This document shows positions 60,696 to 64,000 of a stretch of DNA of 64,000 nucleotides, in pieces. Every line of letters starts with the position of its first letter. Position 1 is the first letter of the stretch. The notes beneath the pieces are model-generated. The model ran no database searches, was not told the DNA's origin, and saw nothing but the letters and a program-made list of their open reading frames with translations. The DNA comes from an uncultured Cryptobacterium sp. (GTDB taxonomy: Bacteria > Actinomycetota > Coriobacteriia > Coriobacteriales > Eggerthellaceae), in NCBI GenBank assembly GCA_958410215.1, contig CATYOF010000001.1:1-64000 (forward strand), read 5' to 3'. The translations under genes were made by a program, and so were the position numbers.

Positions 60696-61697
60696 CTATA
60701 CCCGAGCCGGCCCGTATCTCCCATCTGGAAACCGCGCAATAAGTCCATCTCTCTCATATGAGGCTAATTTAACCATAAGATTAGTTAACTTATCTTGCCC
60801 TAAATCCAATTTATCGTCTTCCCAAGAAAGAGAGAGCATTTGCTCTATGCGCATAGGATTAGCTAAAAGAGCATTCAAAAGAGAATCCTCATCCGAAACA
60901 CTAGGGCCATCGCCTACCCACGTTCGCTTCTCTGGCGAACGGGCATCTTCCCTTCGAAGACACCCAAAAATACCCGATAACACATCCTCAAAGCTTTCCG
61001 TATCCACTATAGGTGTTGCCCCCTGATAGATAAGCCTATTAGCACCAAGAGATGTTGCAGATGTTATAGGACCCGGAACGGCAAGCACATCTTTTCCTGC
61101 AGCGAGCGCATCATCGGCCGTTGAAAATGTTCCTGAAGGTAAACCAGCCTCCACGATAAGAGTCGCGCGCGAGAGCCCCGCAATAATACGGTTACGTGCT
61201 CGAAAGGTATAAGGAAGCGGCGGAAAATCCCAATGCTGTTCGGAAATAACTGCACCGCCCGCATCAATTACTTGCTGAAATAAACGGGTGTTTGTTTGCG
61301 GATAGAGTTGATTACAGCCGCCACCAAGCACTACTACAGTTTCGCCCTTCACATCTAAGGCACCCTTATGAGCCTCAGAATCGCACCCTAATGCTCCACC
61401 TGAAACAATGGGAACGCCCCGTTCGGCTGCAATACGAGCAAACTGGCGTGCCGCAGCCTTACCATAAGGCGTTGCCTTGCGAGCACCGATAACAGCAAGC
61501 CCATCACGCAAAGCATCTTTATTGCCAATCCCATAAAGTATTTCAGGAGGATCTGCTAGCACCGCAAGCGAATCGGGATACCCAGCTTCTCCCAAAGGAA
61601 TTTCCCATCTTGGTCCCGATAACGTTACAGAACCGAGAGGCGCAAACCGGCGAGCATGAAGTGCCTGCGCTTGTTTTAAACTAGGCTTCGCTACCAT
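60696..61697 (-). CDS. dprA: DNA-processing protein DprA
   Basis: A 333-residue DprA. The Rossmann-like core holds the DNA/RecA-loading motifs: LAVIGARKATPYGKAAARQFARIAAERGVPIVSGGALGCDSEAHKGAL, then VLGGGCNQLYPQTN and FRARNRIIAGLSRATLIVEAG. A C-terminal winged helix (about residues 270-333) fits DprA. It protects incoming single-stranded DNA and loads RecA in transformation. Its start overlaps the comM stop by 7 bases (61691-61697). Confidence 0.94.
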   Translation of the reverse strand: MVAKPSLKQAQALHARRFAPLGSVTLSGPRWEIPLGEAGYPDSLAVLADPPEILYGIGNKDALRDGLAVIGARKATPYGKAAARQFARIAAERGVPIVSGGALGCDSEAHKGALDVKGETVVVLGGGCNQLYPQTNTRLFQQVIDAGGAVISEQHWDFPPLPYTFRARNRIIAGLSRATLIVEAGLPSGTFSTADDALAAGKDVLAVPGPITSATSLGANRLIYQGATPIVDTESFEDVLSGIFGCLRREDARSPEKRTWVGDGPSVSDEDSLLNALLANPMRIEQMLSLSWEDDKLDLGQDKLTNLMVKLASYERDGLIARFPDGRYGPARV

Positions 61698-63184
61698 TGG
61701 TTCCCTCCTCCGAATCGCAGCGTAAAAGCTTCCGCTACATGTTCTTGCTTCACTTGCTTCGATTCCGCAATATCGGCAATAGTGCGTGACAGTAAGAGGG
61801 TTTTAGCAAGAGACCGAGCACTCATTTCCTTTGATTTTGCTAACGACAAAAAGAAATCTTTTGTAAGCCCATCAAAGTCGCAGGCGTCACGCAAAGCGCG
61901 CAATCCCTTTTTAGACGAAAAATTGTTTTTCTTTCGTGCCTTTGCAAAAGCTCGAGCTTTTTCTACTCCTATGCGCAGTTCCGCTGAACTTTTCCCCTGT
62001 CGAGATCCAAAGAGCTCTTCACTGTTTTCGCGCCACACATCGATCCTCATATCAATTCTGTCTATTAGAGGACCACCCACTCTATTTTGATAAGCCCTCA
62101 CAGCCGAAACACCACAACGGCACTTCCCACTCGGATCCCCAAAATAACCGCAAGGACACGGATTAGTTGCCGCTAACAGCTGAAAACGCGCTGGAAATTC
62201 ATAGGTTCCATCCACCCTAGTCAAAGAAATGACGCCCGTCTCTAAGGGCTGACGAAGCGTTTGTAAAACAGAAGTTTTAAATTCAGCAAGCTCGTCCAAA
62301 AACAAAACACCAAGATGCGCCAAAGACGCTTCACCGGGATGAGGCGGTTTCCCTCCGCCAATTAAGCCAGCAGCTGTAGCACTATGATGAGGACTTCTAA
62401 AGGGACGCCTTCCCGCTAAGAGAGGAGAAATATCCTCCCCTGCAACCGAATGCACCAATGCCGCTTCGATTTTTTGCGTCTCACTTAGTTCCGGCAAGAT
62501 AGTTACAAATCGCTGTGCAAGCATGGTTTTTCCTGAACCAGGAGGTCCCACCATTAACACTCCATGATTACCTGCAGCGGCAACCTGAAGCGCGCGCTTT
62601 GCTGCCTCATGTCCAATGACTTCGGCATAATCAAGCGAATCGGTTAATTGTTCGGTTGTAAAAGATTTTCCCACAGAAAAGTGTCCCTTTTTCAGATGAG
62701 AAAGTCGCTCGAGTATGCGGCAAGTAACTCCTTCCAAAGAAAAGAAACCCTTTTCCGAAATTCCCGTCACAATGTCCCAACCGTTTTCTAAAGCGCATTT
62801 TTGATATGCCAGCATCCCGGCATTAGCACGCACCCATCCACTTAAGGACAATTCTCCTACCACTAAAGCGCCTGAAACTAATTCCGGATTTATCTGACCA
62901 CTTGCCACAAGAATTCCTAAAGCAATAGGTAAATCAAATCCCGACCCTGTTTTTCTTAAAGCTCCCGGTGCCAAATTGACCACGATTTTATCAGTCGGCA
63001 TGCTGAAACCACTTGTTCGCAGGGCCGCTTTAACCCGCTCTCGTGATTCCAAGATAGTTGCATCTGCCATACCTACTATGGAAAAGGAAGGGATGCCATT
63101 AGAAATAACTACTTCGACCAAAACAGGCCATGCCTCTACCCCATGGATGGTTGCACTTTGAACAGCAAAGCTCCGTTGCGCCAT
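61691..63184 (-). CDS. comM: YifB/ComM family Mg-chelatase-like AAA ATPase
   Basis: A 497-residue ComM/YifB protein. It has an N-terminal Lon-like domain (SATIHGVEAWPVLVEVVISNGIPSFSIVGMADATILESRERV), an AAA+ core with Walker A MVGPPGSGKTMLAQ, Walker B VLFLDELAEF and the Mg-chelatase zinc motif CPCGYFGDPSGKCRCG, then a C-terminal helical domain. ComM is a helicase that promotes branch migration in natural transformation in other bacteria. It lies between yraN and dprA, the usual competence cluster. Confidence 0.93.
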   Translation of the reverse strand: MAQRSFAVQSATIHGVEAWPVLVEVVISNGIPSFSIVGMADATILESRERVKAALRTSGFSMPTDKIVVNLAPGALRKTGSGFDLPIALGILVASGQINPELVSGALVVGELSLSGWVRANAGMLAYQKCALENGWDIVTGISEKGFFSLEGVTCRILERLSHLKKGHFSVGKSFTTEQLTDSLDYAEVIGHEAAKRALQVAAAGNHGVLMVGPPGSGKTMLAQRFVTILPELSETQKIEAALVHSVAGEDISPLLAGRRPFRSPHHSATAAGLIGGGKPPHPGEASLAHLGVLFLDELAEFKTSVLQTLRQPLETGVISLTRVDGTYEFPARFQLLAATNPCPCGYFGDPSGKCRCGVSAVRAYQNRVGGPLIDRIDMRIDVWRENSEELFGSRQGKSSAELRIGVEKARAFAKARKKNNFSSKKGLRALRDACDFDGLTKDFFLSLAKSKEMSARSLAKTLLLSRTIADIAESKQVKQEHVAEAFTLRFGGGNQW

Positions 63185-63186
63185 AC

Positions 63187-63708
63187 CTATTCAACCCCAA
63201 ACGCATTGGTATGAAAGCGCAAAAATGCACGATGATCCGTTAAAACAAGGATAGAAATCACATCAAACCGAACACGAATATGACATGCGTCATAAGTCTT
63301 TAAGTAACATGCCGCAATGCGTTCATAACGATCTCGTTTGCGAGCACCAACCGCCTCTTCAGGAAAACCTTTTTGAATTTGAGAGCGCGTTTTAACTTCG
63401 ACAAAACAAAGTGTTTTACCTATTCGTGCAATAATATCCGCTTCTCCCGCAAAGCAAGTCCAGTTTCGTTCAAGAATTTCATAGCCCTGTCGCAATAAAA
63501 AGCGAGCAGCTGCTTCTTCCCCCTTGCGCCCAAGCTCTTGAGGCGAATAATGAGGTGGTTCAAAACAATCACAGCAGGAGGAGCAAGATAACCCATCCTC
63601 CTGTGCTTGCTCAGGACATCTTCCTATTTGTCTTTTAGCGCAAGCACTCTCGCTTAAACCCTGTTCCTGCTCAGATACAGATACCTTTTCTTTTGGTGAT
63701 ATAGCCAT
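63187..63708 (-). CDS. yraN: YraN/UPF0102 family protein with extra N-terminal region
   Basis: A 173-residue protein. Residues about 58-173 are the UPF0102 nuclease-like fold: LGRKGEEAAARFLLRQGYEILERNW, GEADIIARIGKTLCFVEVKTR (the GExD...ExK-type active-site pattern), and KRDRYERIAACYLK. The first 55 residues are unusual, with a Cys cluster SCSSCCDC near residues 42-49 and an acidic/Gln-rich stretch. GGAGG stands 6 bases before the ATG, so this start is well supported. It sits between rnhB and comM. Confidence 0.88.
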   Translation of the reverse strand: MAISPKEKVSVSEQEQGLSESACAKRQIGRCPEQAQEDGLSCSSCCDCFEPPHYSPQELGRKGEEAAARFLLRQGYEILERNWTCFAGEADIIARIGKTLCFVEVKTRSQIQKGFPEEAVGARKRDRYERIAACYLKTYDACHIRVRFDVISILVLTDHRAFLRFHTNAFGVE

Positions 63709-63888
63709 CTTGTCCTCCTAACACTTTTAAGCATAGAAGGCTCAATTCACACAAAAGAGAAAAATAGAAACTAACGAACACACCTAAAAGAACAGGGATT
63801 ATCACAAAAAGAAACAAACAGTCTTATAAAAACCAATCAAGAAACTCACAAAATGCAACACTATTTCTCACTTGAAGCCATTAAGGCT

Positions 63889-64000
63889 CTAAAACAATCG
63901 GTCCTGCAAGAACCCTTGACAAAATGACGCACGATGAATGGGTGTTAAACCCTTTTCAGTAATAGCTGCCCGATGACGAGCACTACCATATCCCTTAGAA
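63889..64000 (-). CDS. rnhB: ribonuclease HII (C-terminal part, cut by window edge)
   Basis: A minus-strand frame enters from the right edge and stops with TAG at 63889. The last residues are SKGYGSARHRAAITEKG, LTPIHRASFCQGFL, a C-terminus matching RNase HII (the KGYGT/S ... TPIHRxSF block). It removes RNA from DNA-RNA hybrids. It is upstream of yraN, as in many Gram-positives. The stretch 63709-63888 between them is AT-rich, with no further feature that I can name. Confidence 0.9.
   Translation of the reverse strand, partial: SKGYGSARHRAAITEKGLTPIHRASFCQGFLQDRLF

Overview
The window looks like a chromosomal core segment of a Gram-positive actinobacterium of the Coriobacteriia, probably Eggerthellaceae or a relative. 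The signs are a type II fatty-acid operon with FabK and an AccD-AccA fusion, TPP and T-box riboswitches, a Gram-positive SOS box (GAAC-N4-GTTC), TrmFO beside a Xer recombinase, and a genomically encoded CCA end on tRNA-Leu. GC content looks moderate to me; I did not compute it. The class assignment is inference. No phage, IS element, rRNA or CRISPR array was seen.

Layout. 1-4.4 kb: start of a GT2 glycosyltransferase (cut by the window edge), a YdjC/ChbG-type deacetylase, a LysR regulator divergent from a TDT-family transporter, and a metallo-beta-lactamase-fold hydrolase. 4.5-6.8 kb: a TPP-riboswitch operon on the minus strand (thiM, a thiamine-binding MTH1187-type protein, thiE). 7-11 kb: a DUF554 protein, a two-gene SMR efflux pair, the divergent MerR regulator and an NSS sodium symporter. 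11-11.7 kb: non-coding, rich in repeats. 11.7-20.5 kb: a fatty-acid operon on the minus strand, in transcription order degV, marR/fabT-like, acpP, fabK, fabD, fabG, fabF, fabZ, accD-accA. 20.7-26.4 kb: uvrB, coaE, a phosphoesterase, a HIRAN protein and rpsA. 26.7-31.4 kb: an Mbeg1-like lipase, serC, a Gfo/Idh/MocA oxidoreductase, and an isochorismatase-type hydrolase gene broken by an in-frame stop.

31.7-38.4 kb: branched-chain amino-acid synthesis (ilvD, ilvB, ilvN, then ilvC) behind a T-box leader, with a divergent LysR gene. 38.3-45 kb: a small Cys-rich protein, a YgjP-type metallopeptidase, a non-coding interval that probably encodes a structured RNA, purine nucleoside phosphorylase, prmC-prfA, and trxA-trxB. 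45-54 kb: thrS, a zinc-ribbon membrane protein, valS, clpX, clpP, tig and tRNA-Leu(UAG). 54-64 kb: a membrane-anchored orphan, uvrA with an SOS box, then (in transcription order) rnhB (cut by the edge), yraN, comM, dprA, trmFO and xerC.

Most of the window is conserved housekeeping. The points worth a second look are the non-catalytic biotin-carboxylase-like domain at the N-terminus of the AccD-AccA fusion, the structured-RNA locus near 39.5-39.7 kb, a structured intergenic element inside the thiamine operon, a three-copy palindromic repeat near 11.4 kb, short repeats that duplicate sequence around stop codons (xerC, SMR, uvrB), and the broken hydrolase. I found no convincing evidence of a wholly new multi-gene system.
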